In this document: positions 34,786 to 44,803 of the stretch, one piece after another
How positions within the stretch are numbered: position 1 is the first letter of the stretch
Layout of the letters: every line of letters begins with the position of its first letter
Assembly (NCBI RefSeq): GCF_052065755.1
Contig: NZ_JBQHTK010000001.1
Coordinates: forward strand, 62,001 to 126,000
Length of the DNA stretch: 64,000 nt
Source: Allocoprococcus sp004560705
Lineage (GTDB): Bacteria; Bacillota; Clostridia; Lachnospirales; Lachnospiraceae
Reading direction: 5' to 3'
The notes under the pieces: generated by a model
What the model was told of the DNA's origin: nothing
Database searches by the model: none
Seen by the model: only the letters and a program-made list of their open reading frames with translations
Made by a program: the position numbers and the translations under genes

Positions 34786-36131
34786 GCTTCACAAGGATCA
34801 ACTCCATCCAGATACACTTCCCAAATTGATTCCTGATATCCCGCTACACCTTCCTTACGAATCGCCTCCGCAAGTTCCACGAGTTCCGTATCTTCAATCC
34901 TATCCAGCATCTTCAGCCTTCTTACGGAAATATTCTCCCTGGATCGGCTTTTCTCATAGTCTTTAGCCGACATATGCCAGTACTCCATCTCTCCCTTATA
35001 ATAGCGTCGGATTTTCTGGGCAATCAGCAATCCTTCCGGATCAAAGTCTCCCGCGTAGTACACCTTAATCCCCGCCTTTTCAAGCAGGTCCAGCATCATC
35101 ACTGCGCTGAGTCTGGGCTGCCCGTTCATGCACATACATGCTTTTCGCCCTCTCCATGTTCCGCAGAGCATGGCATATACGGACGGATTTTCCACGATGT
35201 AGATTTCCCGATCCGGACATTCAACCTGATTCCATCCGGCAAGCACCGTAAGTGGCACCTGCACAGGGTCTCCCTCTTTCCGGAATCCTTCCATTCCCGC
35301 ATGCACTTCTCCATTCCGGTTCCATGCCCGGACTCCCGATAGCATCACATAATTAGAGACATCGTCTCTAAGTATCCCAACCGCCAGATAAATTCTCTGC
35401 TTTTGTAATGCCGGAAACAGTTCTGTTTTATCGATGTCCAGCCCTCTGTGAGCCGTATCCCACTCTGCAAGCAGACGCAAAAACAGCCCGTCCTTCATGC
35501 CGTCATCAAATGCATGCGGATTTCCGGTCATCATCGTGGCAAATACGGCCAGATATTCCGTTCTCTCCTGATGATAGGGAAATGCATTGAGGATCCGGAT
35601 TCCCAAATGCAGCAGTGCCCTTACTTCTTCTATGTTTTTACCGGATTCTCGGTAACGCTTTGCCAGATAAAGTGATGTCTCACTTTTCTTCTGAATCAGT
35701 TCATCCACCCACTGCTGCGCCAAAGTTCCGATACACGATCTTTTCGCATGCTCCAGTTCCAGAAACCACTTCTGTTCCTCTTCCTTTTGCAGCTCTTTCT
35801 TCCCCGCCATTTCTTCCCCAAAATATTGTTCCAGAATCTCCTTTGGCTGGCAGCCGTCAAATCTGCTGTTCTTCAGTGCCTTTTCAAACCTGGCCGCAGA
35901 AATAGACACACTTTTTTGTCCATGGAAATTTTTCTGAAAAAATCCTTCCAGATCCTCTATGTCCTCTTCGGATAAATTACGCACAGTTACCGTACCGGAG
36001 AAGGATCCATAGGACATATATTTTTCCCGGAATCCACGCAGAAGCCGGTCAAATACCGGCCTCTCCCGGAAATAGTCTGCACATTCTCTAGTCAGCGAAC
36101 TGGAGAGCCCGTTGTTCCATCTTTTCTTCAT
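34737..36131 (-). CDS. jetD: Wadjet type II JetD, TOPRIM endonuclease subunit
   Basis: A 464-residue protein of the TIGR02679/DUF2399 family. The C-terminal TOPRIM domain has the metal-binding acids in VYYAGDFDPEGLLIA (near residue 362-364). In Wadjet the JetD dimer cuts closed circular DNA that JetABC has extruded into a loop. The start lies 44 bases inside jetC, so the two are translationally coupled. Its 3' end overlaps the araC-type gene at 34,737-34,785. It is the last gene of jetABCD. Confidence 0.93.
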   Translation of the reverse strand: MKKRWNNGLSSSLTRECADYFRERPVFDRLLRGFREKYMSYGSFSGTVTVRNLSEEDIEDLEGFFQKNFHGQKSVSISAARFEKALKNSRFDGCQPKEILEQYFGEEMAGKKELQKEEEQKWFLELEHAKRSCIGTLAQQWVDELIQKKSETSLYLAKRYRESGKNIEEVRALLHLGIRILNAFPYHQERTEYLAVFATMMTGNPHAFDDGMKDGLFLRLLAEWDTAHRGLDIDKTELFPALQKQRIYLAVGILRDDVSNYVMLSGVRAWNRNGEVHAGMEGFRKEGDPVQVPLTVLAGWNQVECPDREIYIVENPSVYAMLCGTWRGRKACMCMNGQPRLSAVMMLDLLEKAGIKVYYAGDFDPEGLLIAQKIRRYYKGEMEYWHMSAKDYEKSRSRENISVRRLKMLDRIEDTELVELAEAIRKEGVAGYQESIWEVYLDGVDPCEAYRKCFCSRYSVGVKL

Positions 36132-39100
36132 CGTCCACCATCTCCTTCGCCTTACCGTTCCACAGATAAGGCATTACGGTCACAAATTTTGCATTTTCCG
36201 GTCTGAGGAGCTGGTAAATTGCCAGCGCATCAAGCGTATCACAATCCCCCCAGAGCACCTGTGAATTAATGATAAAATCAAACTGGAATTCCGTCATCAG
36301 CCGGAACATATCCCGAATATTCTTATTGTCCACACCGGCAAATGCTTCGTCCAGAGAAATCAGCCGCGGAGCATCCGACCGTCCTCCCTGGTATTTTGCC
36401 ACGACCGCCGAGAACAGCGGTACATACATGGACATTGCTTTCTCACCTCCGCTGAAGGTTCCGAAGACACTGTTCGTCAGTTCCTTCTGCCGCTCTCCGC
36501 TCTTCTGTGAAAAGAGCTGGAATTCGAACCATTTCCGGTAATCCAGTGTTTCCTTCATCACCTGATAGAAAGAGACCATGCCTTCACTGTCCTTTGCGTG
36601 CCGTCTCGCCTCTTCCACCTTGGAACGGAAGTGGAGTGACAGCTTGGCCGCCTCATCCTCCCGCATCAGACGATAGTCTTTTTTCAGAAGTTCCACCAGT
36701 TCTTTCGTATCGAGCTGATCCTCTGTCTCCGCCGTTTTGCTTCGCCAGCGCAGGCTCAGTTTCAGACCGCTTGAGGTGTTCATGGCTCCCATCAGTGCGT
36801 TCATCTTATCGACCCACGCATTGGAACTGTTGATTTTTCCACGGATTTTCCGGCTCACTGTATTTGCCAGAATATCCTCGAACAGCTCCCTGTCTCCGTC
36901 TTTGATCAGTTCCACAAGCTCTGCAATCTCTTCTTCCAGATGGTCAAGTAACTTAGAAAACGGAATCTTTACTCCCTGATATCTTGCCAGAATGTCCATA
37001 CGTTTCGCCGCCGGGTCTCCCTTCTCGGCAAATTCATCCAGTTCACCGAACAGTTCCGTCTGCATGAGCTGGTAATCATTCAGGAATCCCTTGTTTGCAA
37101 AATATACTTCGTTCAGATCCCGAATAATCTTCTCTTTCTGAAGTTCACGGCAGTCTGTGGCAAGATATCCTCGCACCTTACTCACCTCCTGAGCCAGTTC
37201 TTCCGGAATCGCCACATAGGCAAGAGCCAGTTCTGCTTCATAACATTTCCGCAGATACTCTCCCCTTCTTCTTCTCTCTTTTATATTATCGGCTCCTGCC
37301 TCCATCTGTTCTTTCAGATTCTTTGCCTGTTCACTTTTCTGGGTTTTCTCCTCCACACAGTCCTGCAGTTTCTTCGGATACTCATTCAGCCATTTCACAC
37401 AGGCATCCAGCCGTTCTTTGATCTCTTCATAATCCGTCAGCTTCAGCTGCTCCTGCACAGAAGCATATTCTGCACGATCTGCATGCAGCGCTTTTTCTGT
37501 ATTTCCGGCATCATACCGAATCTGATCCATATCTGCATCCAGATCTTCCATACGTTCACCAAGTTCACGCAAGTGAGACACCATCTGTACAAACAGTTCA
37601 TGACCGGATTTCAACTGATAGAAATGCTGTCCGTATCCGCGGGCCGCCTCATCCGCTCTCAGGAACACCTCGTAGCTGCAGGTCAGATACAGCTTTTCCG
37701 CAATCTGTAAAGCTTCCTTCTTTTTCTCTCTTAAGATCTCCGTCATTTCACGAAGCTTTTCTTCCATGAGAAGTCCTTCTTCCTTCATTCGGTCTGCATA
37801 CCTTGCGGCATCCGCCATCATCCGGTACGCCTCCTTAAGATCCACATCCCCCGGAAATGCTTCGTATTCTTTAGTAAGGAGATCAATGCGTTCCTGCAGC
37901 TCTTCTGCTTCTTTTTGAAGTTCCGCAAGCTCCTTTTCCAACAGTTCCATCGCCGCAATACATGCTGCGATCTTCGCCTGACGATTCTGCTCTCTCGCTC
38001 TGGTTCCGAGAAATCCGGCTTCATATTCTCCAGTCACGGTTCCTGTCAGAACACCGATCTGGTAAGTTCCCTGTGATGAAATAGATGTGATTCCCTCCCC
38101 GTCATAGGCAATATTTCCAAGGATGCTGGTAATCCGTTGATTAAAGAAGATATCATTTACCGAATCATTCAGTTCCAACACATCCAGAATACTTTTTTCT
38201 ACCCGCTGCTTCTGGACAAACAAGTATTTATCGCAGCAGCCACGTTCCATGGACAATACCTTTTCTTTGTACTGTTCTTCGATTACAAGCGCATCCAGAA
38301 TACCCATATAGTACAAAGCTTCTTCCAGTCGGTCACAGGATGCTTTGTCAAGCGCTGTTCCGAATTCAATGACCTTGTAAAATTCCTGATATGGGATCTG
38401 CATTTCCTGCAGGCGTTTTCTGTTTTTTAAGACCGCCTCACTCCGCTCCGGCTCCGGCTCTTTATGGTTTTCCCACTCATGGAGCTGTGTTTTTCGTTCC
38501 TCGTACTCTGCCTGAAGCTCCTTCGCTCTCGTCCGGTTCTTCCAAAGAATCGCATCCAGTTCTGATTTCTTCGCAATCTTTACATCTGCCACCATCTGGC
38601 GGACACTGCTGAAATCAGCCTTCTCATCATAGGTCTCTGCGAACTGCGCCAGTTGTTTCAGCATCTCGCCGGACAGAACAAGCTCCTGATTGCGCCCGTT
38701 CCAGCTATAAAGTGCTTCCTTCCATTCGTTCTGCACCTGCACAAACACGGCTTCCAGCTCACTCACCTTCCGACACGCCGCATCCGTCTCCCTCTGATGC
38801 TTCTCCCGTTTCTGAAGTAACTCTTCCACCTGCCTCTGCTGTGCATCTACTTCGCGAAGAACATTGAGTCCTTCTGAAATATGCTTCTGTGTCTGCAAAA
38901 ACTGCTTTTCATGTGTGTCAAATGCATATGCCGTTCGGAAGTTTTCTTTCAGTTCCATGTTCATGAATGCATGCTCCTGAAACGCCATCTCGTCGGCCTC
39001 TTCCTGCATTTCCTCCAGAAGTGTGTTCAGTTCCTGCTCCTTCTGCCATACCCTGTCCTGCTCCGCCTTCTGTCTGTTCTCGAATTCGACATACTGCTCT

Positions 39101-40185
39101 TCTTTGTCTGCAAGCTGCTTCTCTTTCTCTCTTTTCGTCTTTTCTTTTTCCGCAATCCGGTCTGCAAGTTCTGTTTCTTTCTGTTTCAGCCCTACCGCAT
39201 CACTTTTACTAAGAGAATCCTTTTCCTTCTCCATGGCAGCCTTCCCGGCATCCAGCTCCATTCTGATCTTTTCCAGTTCCTGCACACGAATTTCGCACTC
39301 ACGAGCCTGCCGTTTTCTGTCATTCTCTTCCTTTTCCAGTGATGCCAGCTTCTTCTGATTTTCTTCATAATTATCTGCTTTTTCATACAAAGCAAGCCGG
39401 TTATATTTATCCAGTACCCGGTTGATCTTCTCTGCCGCCTGCTTGCCCTCCTGTCTGGCTTTCAGATTCAGGTTCATGGTATCCATATTTTCAATCGCCT
39501 CAGACATAGGACGAAGATCCTCATCCGACAGTGGCTGCAGCGAATCACTCAGAATATCATTGATGACAGAAGGCTTAAAATCCTTGGACAACTTCGGTGT
39601 ACGAAGCTGGATCAAAAGATCGATCATTTCTTTATACTCTTCCACCGTCTCAAAGCCGAACACCTGACGGTTTACAAATTCCATGTATTCCATCTGGCGG
39701 TCAAACACCTGACCGCCGCCCTGAATGCGGTTTTCCAGCTCTTTACGGGAGAGTGTCACCTTCTCATCTGTCTCTTTATATAGGAAAAAATCCTTCCCGA
39801 TTCTTCTCCCGTCAGTCAGGCCAAAATACCATTTATCCAGCGGTTTTCCTCGCCTTGCACGGATTCCCATCCCAATGGTAAGATAGGTATCACTTTCCTT
39901 CCGTCTGAATTCCAGATACAGATATCCCGTGCGTTCGTCCCTTCCATCGTCCTCCTCCAGGAGATAACTGCTCATCTTTCTGTCCCGGGAACCAAAGGGA
40001 TCCAGTCGCTCCGGGCTCATATTTCCATCCAGAAGGAGGGGAACCACACTCTGCATAGTGACAGATTTTCCCGAACCGTTCGATCCACGCAGCAGCATTC
40101 TTCCTTTTACGAAAGGGAACTCCTGCTCATCATAATACCAGAAATTAATAAGACCGATTTTATTTGCCTGCCATCTACTGTTCAT
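36088..40185 (-). CDS. jetC: Wadjet type II JetC, SMC-like ATPase
   Basis: A 1,365-residue SMC/MukB-like ATPase (TIGR02680). The Walker A is GSNGSGKS at 34-41, the ABC signature is FSGGEKAM near residue 1245, and the Walker B is RLISLDEAF just after it. Long coiled coils fill the space between (for example KLASLEKEENDRKRQARECE and AELQKEAEELQERI), with a hinge-like region near residues 620-700. It powers loop extrusion that senses small circular DNA. The ATG at 40185 (MNSRWQANK) follows GGGAGGAAA; an upstream ATG would place that site within the gene. It overlaps jetB by 11 bases. Confidence 0.94.
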   Translation of the reverse strand: MNSRWQANKIGLINFWYYDEQEFPFVKGRMLLRGSNGSGKSVTMQSVVPLLLDGNMSPERLDPFGSRDRKMSSYLLEEDDGRDERTGYLYLEFRRKESDTYLTIGMGIRARRGKPLDKWYFGLTDGRRIGKDFFLYKETDEKVTLSRKELENRIQGGGQVFDRQMEYMEFVNRQVFGFETVEEYKEMIDLLIQLRTPKLSKDFKPSVINDILSDSLQPLSDEDLRPMSEAIENMDTMNLNLKARQEGKQAAEKINRVLDKYNRLALYEKADNYEENQKKLASLEKEENDRKRQARECEIRVQELEKIRMELDAGKAAMEKEKDSLSKSDAVGLKQKETELADRIAEKEKTKREKEKQLADKEEQYVEFENRQKAEQDRVWQKEQELNTLLEEMQEEADEMAFQEHAFMNMELKENFRTAYAFDTHEKQFLQTQKHISEGLNVLREVDAQQRQVEELLQKREKHQRETDAACRKVSELEAVFVQVQNEWKEALYSWNGRNQELVLSGEMLKQLAQFAETYDEKADFSSVRQMVADVKIAKKSELDAILWKNRTRAKELQAEYEERKTQLHEWENHKEPEPERSEAVLKNRKRLQEMQIPYQEFYKVIEFGTALDKASCDRLEEALYYMGILDALVIEEQYKEKVLSMERGCCDKYLFVQKQRVEKSILDVLELNDSVNDIFFNQRITSILGNIAYDGEGITSISSQGTYQIGVLTGTVTGEYEAGFLGTRAREQNRQAKIAACIAAMELLEKELAELQKEAEELQERIDLLTKEYEAFPGDVDLKEAYRMMADAARYADRMKEEGLLMEEKLREMTEILREKKKEALQIAEKLYLTCSYEVFLRADEAARGYGQHFYQLKSGHELFVQMVSHLRELGERMEDLDADMDQIRYDAGNTEKALHADRAEYASVQEQLKLTDYEEIKERLDACVKWLNEYPKKLQDCVEEKTQKSEQAKNLKEQMEAGADNIKERRRRGEYLRKCYEAELALAYVAIPEELAQEVSKVRGYLATDCRELQKEKIIRDLNEVYFANKGFLNDYQLMQTELFGELDEFAEKGDPAAKRMDILARYQGVKIPFSKLLDHLEEEIAELVELIKDGDRELFEDILANTVSRKIRGKINSSNAWVDKMNALMGAMNTSSGLKLSLRWRSKTAETEDQLDTKELVELLKKDYRLMREDEAAKLSLHFRSKVEEARRHAKDSEGMVSFYQVMKETLDYRKWFEFQLFSQKSGERQKELTNSVFGTFSGGEKAMSMYVPLFSAVVAKYQGGRSDAPRLISLDEAFAGVDNKNIRDMFRLMTEFQFDFIINSQVLWGDCDTLDALAIYQLLRPENAKFVTVMPYLWNGKAKEMVDDEEKMEQRALQFAD

Positions 40186-41320
40186 TCGTATTTCCTCCCG
40201 CATAATCGTCCGGATAACATCCCGTCATCTTTCCCGCCGACGGATATATGATCACCTGATGCTCCTTCTCCTCACATTTGATAAAGGTCCACCGCTCCAG
40301 ATTCTCCGTGATCTCACGCACAAACTCCCCTTCCGGCATCTCCCGGTAATTCTTTGTGAATCCCAAGCCCGACTCTGCCTTTACTTCTCTTAGCATCTGC
40401 TCAAACTCGATCTTTTCAACACGAATGGTATCATCATTCCCGGTTTTCCATACTCCGCTCTCTACTTTTTCGCGAATTTTTGCACAGCACAGAAGCAGAA
40501 TATCCGACAGCGCATTATTTCCCGGAAATGTCGTTCCAATATGGCAGTCTTCCCCCGCCAAGAGAAATGCACTTCCCTTGTGAATGTGTACCTGACAGTC
40601 AAAATTCTGTTCCAGATCCTCCGCAAGTCTGCGTCCGTAGTATTTTAAATACTCAAAATCTTCCTCTGCTCCGGCGTTCCGATACATCCCCACCGAAAAC
40701 AGCAGCCGTTTGTAAACGCGGTGTCTTCTTGCGATTCCACGGTCTTCATTCATTTCAAACCAGTCACTCTCGCGGAAGTCCTCGGGTCTTGTATATTCCA
40801 TGATATCCCTTGAAAAATTTCTCATAAAATATCTGGATGCTCCTGTATTTTCATACAACACTTCCCCGGACTCTTCGTCCATGAACACATCGTCGCTTCC
40901 ATCCGTCACCTTCACAATCCCCTGTGCCACTGCATACCGAAGCACCTTCACCATTCTCCTCCGGCTGGTATATAAGGTCCAGTCCACCGGCTGTCCCGGC
41001 ATATTGGCGGAAACATACTCTGTAAGCTGCGAGAGGATGAACTGCTCCTCCGCATCCTTATCCTCCAGAAACATCAGCAAAATACAAAGAAATGCATATT
41101 CCTCTCTTGATGTAAATTCTTCGATTCCCATAAAACTTTCCGGTATCGCCGGAATCTTCTCCATTTTTACAAGAAGTGAATTTTCTATGACTTGACATCC
41201 CATCTTATCTGTTGCAAAACGCCGGATTTCACCAATCGAATCTCTGACTTTATAATACAGTTCTTTATCCTCCGTTTTCAGAATCCAGCGCTTTTCCAGT
41301 AATGCCTCTAACTCTTTCAT
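40175..41320 (-). CDS. jetB: Wadjet type II JetB, MukE-like subunit
   Basis: A 381-residue winged-helix-rich protein of the TIGR02678/DUF2398 family, the analogue of MukE/ScpB in the loop-extruding complex. It has no catalytic motif. It overlaps jetA by 4 bases (ATGA) at its start, and its stop lies inside the start of jetC. The gene order and neighbours, A-B-C-D, identify it beyond the weak sequence pattern. Confidence 0.9.
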   Translation of the reverse strand: MKELEALLEKRWILKTEDKELYYKVRDSIGEIRRFATDKMGCQVIENSLLVKMEKIPAIPESFMGIEEFTSREEYAFLCILLMFLEDKDAEEQFILSQLTEYVSANMPGQPVDWTLYTSRRRMVKVLRYAVAQGIVKVTDGSDDVFMDEESGEVLYENTGASRYFMRNFSRDIMEYTRPEDFRESDWFEMNEDRGIARRHRVYKRLLFSVGMYRNAGAEEDFEYLKYYGRRLAEDLEQNFDCQVHIHKGSAFLLAGEDCHIGTTFPGNNALSDILLLCCAKIREKVESGVWKTGNDDTIRVEKIEFEQMLREVKAESGLGFTKNYREMPEGEFVREITENLERWTFIKCEEKEHQVIIYPSAGKMTGCYPDDYAGGNTNEQ

Positions 41321-42807
41321 TCTCCCGTTTCCTCTTGAAATACGATCGCAAGCTTCGGCATCGTAAAGTTTCCGTCCTCACAATGCACCACACAGCTCTC
41401 TTTTGCCTCTCTTGTATCCAGTACATACAGTCTTCCGTCATCCGTCCGTGCCGTATAATCTGCATCCTCCAGCGCATCCGACAGCCATTTCAGCAGGATT
41501 TCCCGCACTCTCGGCTCAATAACCGGAAGGGATGCGAAATCGATCCGCCCATCCCGCTCCAGCATTTCAATCTTCCTCCTGTCCTCCCGAAGCTGCTCCA
41601 GCATCTGCTTTCTGGTCTCTTCCTTTTCCCTTCGGCTGTCTCTGATAGAACTTCTCCTCGTTTTCTCACGGTATGTTCTCACTCTGGGTTTCAGCAACAG
41701 CTCCAATGCCGGCTCCTCATATACACCTTTGTTCATACTGTCCGTCTCTCTCGGGCTGTCCCCTTTTAAATGAAATGGTTTCTCCAGTCCGAAAACCATT
41801 GCCGACATTTTGTGTGCTTCCTGTACATCTTCACACTTCAGGAACAGTTCCGCCACCTTTCGGTATTCTTCCCTGCGGTTCGCTCCCAGTGCATTTTTCT
41901 CGCTCAGCTGCGCCGCATACCGTGTAATCCTGCGGATAATCTCATTCGTTGCATCAAACAATTTCCCGGCTTCATTTTCCTGCCCATTCTCCGCCACAAA
42001 CCAGTTACGGATGCTCTGATAGCGCCCTTTCGTCTTCTCTTCAATGAGCTCCGGAGATACTTCCACATCTATCCTCGGAATCGACAATTCATACTGGTTC
42101 ACCTTGTCCAGCACTTGATGAAGCAGTTCCGGATCCAACATCCGCAGATTCTCTTCGATTACGCCCACATTTCTCTGCAATCCCTTGATGAAATTTCTCA
42201 GATACTCCACCAGTTTATCCTTAAATACCAGGAATTCCTTCGTCCGCATCATTTCTTCTGCTTTCACACTGTTCAAATCGCGAATGTAGTCCTGGTAATT
42301 CTGGTTCAGCCGGATAAAATCATTGTTCAAATCCTGCCACCATGTATAAACTGTATTCAAATCCGCCCCGCCCATTTCCGGGAATCTCGCAACACTGCGC
42401 CGGATCCGCTCCAGAAGAGTCGGTTCCAGAGACGCTCCTTCGATGAATAGATTCTCCAGCCTGAGCACCAGACGTTCAATTTCCACACTATACTCCGACA
42501 TCTGATAACGGAATTTCTTATTCTTGAACTCTTCAATGGAAGAAACCTTTCTGGTATCCTGAATCGTAGTCAGATTCTTCCATTCCACCAGCGCAGCCAG
42601 ATCCTGCTGGCATTGCTCCATTCGGTATTCAGCAAAATATGGATCCTGTATCATCTGAGCATAAACATCCTCCTGATACATCCAGTATTTCAGTTTTTCA
42701 TAATTCTCATAAAAAATGCGCATAATGCTCCGGTATCGGTCAACATTATCCGCATTTAAGTACTTCGCCTCCGTAAGTGGCCTTGTTAATTTTTCAGTTA
42801 CATGCAT
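41317..42807 (-). CDS. jetA: Wadjet type II JetA, kleisin-like subunit
   Basis: A 496-residue protein of the TIGR02677/DUF2397 family. The start LTEAKYLNADNVDRYRSIMRIFYENYEKL is the winged-helix domain of the family; the middle is helical. It corresponds to the MukF/kleisin that bridges the SMC heads. It is the first gene of jetABCD, has its own promoter 30 bases upstream, and ends by overlapping jetB in ATGA. Confidence 0.92.
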   Translation of the reverse strand: MHVTEKLTRPLTEAKYLNADNVDRYRSIMRIFYENYEKLKYWMYQEDVYAQMIQDPYFAEYRMEQCQQDLAALVEWKNLTTIQDTRKVSSIEEFKNKKFRYQMSEYSVEIERLVLRLENLFIEGASLEPTLLERIRRSVARFPEMGGADLNTVYTWWQDLNNDFIRLNQNYQDYIRDLNSVKAEEMMRTKEFLVFKDKLVEYLRNFIKGLQRNVGVIEENLRMLDPELLHQVLDKVNQYELSIPRIDVEVSPELIEEKTKGRYQSIRNWFVAENGQENEAGKLFDATNEIIRRITRYAAQLSEKNALGANRREEYRKVAELFLKCEDVQEAHKMSAMVFGLEKPFHLKGDSPRETDSMNKGVYEEPALELLLKPRVRTYREKTRRSSIRDSRREKEETRKQMLEQLREDRRKIEMLERDGRIDFASLPVIEPRVREILLKWLSDALEDADYTARTDDGRLYVLDTREAKESCVVHCEDGNFTMPKLAIVFQEETGE

Positions 42808-42836
42808 GATTTCCTGTCCTCCGCATTACTAATCGC

Positions 42837-42865
42837 AGTATAGCTTATGCGGCAGGAGAATGCAA
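42837..42865 (-). promoter_or_regulatory. Predicted promoter of jetABCD
   Basis: TTGCAT and TATACT with a 17-base spacer on the minus strand, just before jetA. Confidence 0.6.
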
Positions 42866-42926
42866 GGTTTTTAGGTTTCCATTTTTCGAATACTTGTGAT
42901 AAGATAGCAATATTCTATTTCTATTC

Positions 42927-43841
42927 CTAAAAAATCTTCTTGATTTTAAAAACGATAATACAGGCGACCACCACGATAACGCTCAAAAGAATCACCCCGG
43001 GATAGCCACTCTCCAGTTCCGGCATGTTTTGAAAGTTCATTCCATACCACCCGGTAATCAATGTCAGCGGGAAAAAAACTGTAGATACGATCGTCAAAAA
43101 CTGCATATTACTGTTCTGTTTTGCATCCACTTTAGCCTGATAAGCATCATTCACCTGCCCGGCATACTCCAGAAGATGGGATGTTTTATTCATCAGCCGC
43201 TCTGCCCGGTCAGAAATCGTCCCAAAATACTTTAAGTGCTTTTTGGCAAAATAATGATTTTCGTTCTCTTCCAAGGCCTTCCCTACGTCCATGATTTCAT
43301 CATAGTATCCCCGCAGGATCAGGAGTTCGCGGCGAATTGTTGCAATGCTGGATTGAAAATTTTCAGTATGATCACGATGAACCGCTTCTTCTAATTCCAT
43401 CAGTTTTTTCTCGAACTGTACCAGATATTCCAGATCGCGGTTCATAAACTCTGCGATGAAATTAAACAAAAATATTTCTTTCGTCTTATATCTGGTACTC
43501 TTTCTTCGCTTGATTCTAGAGACAAGCCTTTTTGAAAATCCATCATCATCAACCAGAACTACCTTATCACTTGTAATAAAAAACAGAATTCGATAACGGC
43601 TTCCCTGTACATCGAGAAGCTTCGGGATACAAAAGGAACCTGTCAGGCAGCCCTGCTGTGCTTCGATCTTACAAAATCCGATATTACCGAGCTCAATGTC
43701 CCCTTCATATACAATCCCATTTTCTTCAAGGACTCTTGCCGCACGATGTGAATCTGTAATGATCGGTTCAAACCCTATACTCTTTTCAGTTTTCACAGTC
43801 TCATTATTTTGTTCTGTTTGTAAAATCTGATCATCCAACAT
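42927..43841 (-). CDS. CorA-family magnesium/divalent cation channel
   Basis: A 304-residue protein with the CorA layout: a cytosolic domain (long helices QFEKKLMELEEAVHRDHTENF), then two membrane helices at the C-terminus. The signature GMN is in WYGMNFQNMPE between the helices. The second helix ends in VFKIKKIF. AGGTGG precedes the ATG. It passes magnesium or cobalt inward as a pentamer. Together with MgtE it gives two magnesium routes. Confidence 0.92.
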   Translation of the reverse strand: MLDDQILQTEQNNETVKTEKSIGFEPIITDSHRAARVLEENGIVYEGDIELGNIGFCKIEAQQGCLTGSFCIPKLLDVQGSRYRILFFITSDKVVLVDDDGFSKRLVSRIKRRKSTRYKTKEIFLFNFIAEFMNRDLEYLVQFEKKLMELEEAVHRDHTENFQSSIATIRRELLILRGYYDEIMDVGKALEENENHYFAKKHLKYFGTISDRAERLMNKTSHLLEYAGQVNDAYQAKVDAKQNSNMQFLTIVSTVFFPLTLITGWYGMNFQNMPELESGYPGVILLSVIVVVACIIVFKIKKIF

Positions 43842-43937
43842 TTTTCCACCTGAAGATTCCTGTTTATAATACTTTACTTCCGTTTGTCGTAAGTCTGAAT
43901 CTGGCTCCCAGTAACTCTGCCGCCTTCCCCATATTTT

Positions 43938-44332
43938 CTATTGGTTCAGATCATTCCAATTTCTCAACTCTCCTGTATAAATGAGCTTTAACGCTTCTAA
44001 TGTAATATCATCCAGAGGATTATTTTCTTCTACAATAACAACAATATTATCTCTTGCTATAGTTTCATAGTCCAACAATTCTTTCTCATAGTCTTTCAGA
44101 TTTCTGGAAGACATACCGAAATCACATTCTCCTGACATTGCTTTCGTTAGTCCCTTTGAAGAGTCTGTTGCAGTCACAGTAATCTTAGCATTTGTATTGA
44201 TTTGTTCATAAGCCTCTGCCAGCTGTTCCATAAGCGGCGCAACTGAAGTCGATCCCTCTATTGTAATCTCACCGGTGGCCTTATTAGACAGAAAAGAACT
44301 GCTCTTTGCCACCTGTGCATAGTTCTCTGGTA
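43938..44332 (-). pseudogene. Internal fragment of a phosphate-binding protein (pstS-like)
   Basis: An in-frame run (from PENYAQVAKSSSF) that matches PstS-type periplasmic phosphate-binding proteins: GEITIEGSTSVAPLMEQLAEAYEQ, the phosphate loop KGLTKAMSGECDFGMSSRNL, IVVIVEENNPLD and IYTGELRNWNDLN. The signal peptide and first half are absent, and the C-terminus stops early. It is joined at about 44,330 to the 5' part of ppk1 in another frame. This is the scar of a deletion rather than a gene. Confidence 0.8.
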
Positions 44333-44619
44333 GCCTTCAAAATTGCTTTCACTTGCTCTTCACTGGTCATATTGGTCTTATTTTCACGAACCACTTCCGC
44401 TGATTCCATCTGGTCCATCAGTGTACCGACTCTTACTCTGTAGAATTCATCCAAATTTGACTGATAAATAGACATGAATGTCAGTCTTTCTGCCAAAGGT
44501 ACTCTCGGGTTTCCTGCTTCATTTAATACTCTCTCATTGAATTTCAGCCATGATAATTCCCTGTTCATCATGTATGGGATGCTCGTTGTCTTTCCTTTTG
44601 TTTTTTCTGCTTTTTTCAT
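44284..44619 (-). pseudogene. 5' fragment of polyphosphate kinase ppk1
   Basis: About 96 residues of the Ppk1 N-terminal domain (MMNRELSWLKFNERVLNEAG, TFMSIYQSNLDEFYRVRVGTL) with a normal ribosome site (AAAGGAAC) and start at 44619. The match ends near 44,333 at EEQVKAILKA, where the sequence switches to a pstS-like gene; the frame closes 16 codons later. A full Ppk1 is about 700 residues, so the catalytic domains are missing. Confidence 0.82.
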
Positions 44620-44732
44620 CTGAATAGTTCCTTTCCAAATCATGCAATCTTCATAATCTGGGAAATTATAGTATTTTATTGTCAAAAGCGAGCAATATCT
44701 ATGTAAATTTTAAGTAAGATTTCCTCATGATA

Positions 44733-44771
44733 ATAAAAAGGATACCTTGTATCAATCTGATACAAGATACC
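44733..44771 (-). terminator. Terminator after the glycosyltransferase
   Basis: GATACCTTGTATCA pairs with TGATACAAGATACC, with a T run on the minus strand. Stem of about 13 bp with one mismatch. Confidence 0.8.
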
Positions 44772-44803
44772 CCATTTGTCTTCTTCAAATTCAGTTCCAG
44801 TAT

